Assembly (NCBI GenBank): GCA_001970955.1
Contig: MPUH01000198.1
Location: forward strand, 1 to 64,000
Direction: 5' to 3'
Source: Stentor coeruleus
Lineage: Eukaryota > Ciliophora > Heterotrichea > Heterotrichida > Stentoridae
Length of the DNA: 64,000 nt
Notes under the pieces: generated by a model
The model's input: the letters and a program-made list of their open reading frames with translations, nothing else
What the model was told of the DNA's origin: nothing
Database searches by the model: none
Translations under genes and position numbers: made by a program
Part shown: in pieces, positions 61,814 through 64,000 of the stretch
Numbering within the stretch: position 1 is the first letter of the stretch
How the letters are laid out: every line of letters starts with the position of its first letter

Positions 61814-64000
61814 CTATTTAGGGTTAAAAGAATGAGAAGAGCTGATAGTGAGACCAGATCTGAACATACATATATAGCATACAGTTAAATCTGCTAAATG
61901 ATTTCCACAATTTATGCACTTTTCTCGGTATAAAACTGATTTTCCACAACTTTCGCAAAACACAGATAACATTGCTTTATTGCATTTAGAGCAATTTGGC
62001 TTTTCGTTTGTGTTTTTAAGCATATTGTTAAAGTTCTTATTTCTCAATGATTGAACATCTTTACTTATATTTTGAGTTTTCTCTTTTAAGCAAGATTTGC
62101 ACTCAGTCACATTTTTTTCGTTTTTATTATTGCACGATTGGCATTCCCAAAATATTTCAACAGAACTTTTTATCTTTTTGCATTTATCACAAAATACTTC
62201 AGGTGAGTATACTAATGCTTCACAATTCTCGCACTTGACTTTAATTACTTTTGAGAAATATTTATCACAATATAGACAACAACTTCGACAAAACAAATTA
62301 ACCTTTTTGCAGTGTCTGCACACCCAAGATTCTTTAAGAGACCCTTTTGATAAATCACAGAAATCACATATATTTTTTGCTGTGCTGGTTGAATTTTTGC
62401 AAGATTCACAATTCCAAAAATCATTTTTGCTTAAATTTATCACTTTTTCCTCCTCTTTACTTTCAGCTAAATCATTCACTTTTCCCTTGTTTTTACTTTC
62501 GGTTAAATCATTCACTTTTTCCTCCTCTTTACTTTCGGCTGAATCATTCACTTTTTCTTTTTTTTTACTTTCGGTTAAATCATTTACTTTTCCCTCCTCT
62601 TTAATTTCGGCTACATCATTCATTTTTTCTTCTTTTTCGTTTTTACATTTAAAGCAATAATACATAGAATTATTTTGGTGAGAGCATTTCTTGCAAATCC
62701 AAAAAAAATTATTTTTAATTTCAGTTATTTCTTCAGGAATTACAGAACTATTAGCAAGGAACTTTGCATTAATACATTCTAAGCATGTTTCTAATATATA
62801 ATTATTTTCTTTTTTGCATTTAATGCAAATTCGATTTTCTTTACTTTTTTCAGCTTCAGGTTTGCATTCAATGTCAAGTACTTTTTCTTCATGCTTTTCA
62901 AATGATTTTAAGGTATTTGATTTTTCAGAATAACTTTTCTTGCAATTTTTGCATTTATCTAATAAAATATCATTAGCACTTTTGCATGAATCACATATCC
63001 ATTCAGTTTGCTTATTTTCTTCAGCTGGTTTTTCATTTATTTTCTGATCTGCAACATCTTTTCTTATTTTTTGGCACTTTTTACAATTAAAAATGTTTGA
63101 ATTATTTAGGGTATAGCAAAGCATGCACAGCCAAGTTTCTTTGCTATATTTTGCAGACTCATCATGAGAATCCTTATAATTTATATTCTCACTACTAGCT
63201 TTACATTCAGGACTATTCAAATTACTTGCTTCTTTTCCTACAACATTTTCAGTTTGAGCTTTCTCAATATTTTTTCCTGCTTCTGATGAATTATTTCTAT
63301 TGAACTTTTTACATGATAAACATTGTTGGCTGTTTATATGATTAAAATTATAACAATTTTCGCATTGCCACTTATTACGATTAGGTTCAAATACTGAACA
63401 CCCTCTGCACATCCTAAAGCCTTTTTGATTGTAAAAAGTGCAATTAAAACAAACCCATCCAGATAGTCCATGCTTTACCTTTTTACACCTTTGGCAAATA
63501 TTATTATCATTATCATTTTCTTTTCCACATTCACAACTCCATTTATTCAATATTGTATTTGCTGAATTTTCTTGAGAAAATATACTAGAGTCTTCATTTT
63601 GTTTTTCAGGTTTTTCGCTAGCACACCAAGCTTCTTTATTAACTTTTGGTTTATTATTAATAATATTTTTCTTTGATGAAGATACATCAAATTTCTCAAT
63701 AGCATTCTGATACAAACTTTCAGATAAATTTAAACTACAATGATCAAATTTACATGCAGTTTTCTCTAACCAAACTAATTTTTCTATAGAAATATATAAT
63801 TCAATATCTATTTTTGATTTTTCATAAACTAAACCTACCGGATGATATTTATTAATAACAACATTAGTAACAAGCTCAAGCCATGATATTCCTTTTTCAT
63901 AACTTTTAAAATACCATAAATTTGTATTCCTAAAAGCATATTCATAATCTTTATCTTTTAAAAACATAATACCTACAATACTGAACTTTTGCTTAGAAAT
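61814..64000 (-). CDS. zinc-finger array protein with remnant ubiquitin-protease domain, N-terminus beyond the window
   Basis: The frame is open to the right edge. An ATG at 63967 exists, but coding continues upstream (KQKFSIVGI), aligned with YNLRGILFF in the neighbouring paralogue, so the start lies outside. TAG stop. The first ~90 visible residues are the end of the USP-like domain (DYEYAFRNTNLWYFK, ISWLELVTNVVINKYHPVGL). The catalytic His position here is Asp. Then come about fourteen zinc modules of RanBP2 type and related Cys pairs (WVCFNCTFYNQKGFRMCRGC, WICDSCKSANDILLDKCKNC), interrupted by a Lys/Glu-rich tandem repeat. Likely another non-catalytic ubiquitin- or RNA-binding scaffold. 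Confidence 0.75.
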   Translation of the reverse strand: MSKQKFSIVGIMFLKDKDYEYAFRNTNLWYFKSYEKGISWLELVTNVVINKYHPVGLVYEKSKIDIELYISIEKLVWLEKTACKFDHCSLNLSESLYQNAIEKFDVSSSKKNIINNKPKVNKEAWCASEKPEKQNEDSSIFSQENSANTILNKWSCECGKENDNDNNICQRCKKVKHGLSGWVCFNCTFYNQKGFRMCRGCSVFEPNRNKWQCENCYNFNHINSQQCLSCKKFNRNNSSEAGKNIEKAQTENVVGKEASNLNSPECKASSENINYKDSHDESAKYSKETWLCMLCYTLNNSNIFNCKKCQKIRKDVADQKINEKPAEENKQTEWICDSCKSANDILLDKCKNCKKSYSEKSNTLKSFEKHEEKVLDIECKPEAEKSKENRICIKCKKENNYILETCLECINAKFLANSSVIPEEITEIKNNFFWICKKCSHQNNSMYYCFKCKNEKEEKMNDVAEIKEEGKVNDLTESKKKEKVNDSAESKEEEKVNDLTESKNKGKVNDLAESKEEEKVINLSKNDFWNCESCKNSTSTAKNICDFCDLSKGSLKESWVCRHCKKVNLFCRSCCLYCDKYFSKVIKVKCENCEALVYSPEVFCDKCKKIKSSVEIFWECQSCNNKNEKNVTECKSCLKEKTQNISKDVQSLRNKNFNNMLKNTNEKPNCSKCNKAMLSVFCESCGKSVLYREKCINCGNHLADLTVCYICMFRSGLTISSSHSFNPK
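62440..62640 (-). repeat. 36-bp tandem repeat encoding ESKxxxKVNDLx
   Basis: About six copies of a 12-residue unit (for example ESKEEEKVNDL and ESKNKGKVNDL) between zinc modules. It keeps frame and looks like a flexible charged spacer. Confidence 0.85.

Noticed and set aside
1-64000. Blepharisma as source organism.
   Set aside because: It shares the 15-nt introns but uses TGA for Trp. Here Trp is TGG throughout the long frames and no gene needs TGA as sense.
1-64000. Transposons, virus-like elements, telomeric repeats and CRISPR arrays.
   Set aside because: No transposase, reverse transcriptase, integrase or capsid-like text, no terminal repeats and no regular spacer array were seen.

Overview
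The window looks like macronuclear DNA from a heterotrich ciliate, most likely Stentor or a close relative. Three things point there. The DNA is very AT-rich, with compact genes of about one per 2.4 kb. Genes use the standard code for sense codons: Trp is TGG and no stop is read as sense inside the long frames. The introns are only 15 or 16 nt long, start GTA and end AG, and have a pyrimidine plus A five bases before the end. Blepharisma shares such introns but reads TGA as Trp, which these genes do not do. No rRNA, tRNA, CRISPR array or intact mobile element was recognised.

Layout. 0-8.5 kb: small hypothetical genes, a coiled-coil protein, a membrane-anchored RBR ubiquitin ligase, and two decayed gene relics. 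8.5-24 kb: low-complexity and coiled-coil proteins, including a Lys/Glu-rich protein, a B-box/kelch protein, an intron-containing coiled-coil gene, two tandem paralogous coiled-coil genes and a 647-aa coiled coil. 25-29 kb: a 1426-aa STAND NTPase with a TPR array, which is NLR-like. 30-34 kb: mitochondrial-type tyrosyl-tRNA synthetase, a C2CD3-like centriolar protein, and a secreted/membrane protein with one C2H2 finger. 34-41 kb: a large surface protein whose ~98-residue repeats each occupy one exon, with a decayed copy of its membrane tail beside it. 41.8-45 kb: a kelch/Cys-rich membrane protein with two introns hidden in its open frame. 46-47.5 kb: L-2-hydroxyglutarate dehydrogenase. 47.5-55.3 kb: twin receptors with two Venus-flytrap domains and many membrane helices. 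55.8-64 kb: three related genes with arrays of RanBP2-type zinc fingers, two of them carrying a ubiquitin-protease fold that has lost catalytic residues.

The genes do not form one pathway. The recurrent themes are local tandem duplication (coiled-coil pair, receptor pair, zinc-finger trio, tail duplication), surface or sensory architecture, ubiquitin-related modules and cytoskeletal or centriolar proteins.

Three of the four single-N positions are flanked by near-perfect direct duplicates and look like unmerged assembly joins. A similar 67-bp duplication without an N breaks one zinc-finger gene. The most unusual observations are stop-free 15-nt introns concealed inside apparently uninterrupted frames, the one-exon-per-repeat gene, the absence of TGA among 26 gene stops, and a coding relic in which stops fall where Gln and Trp would be expected.
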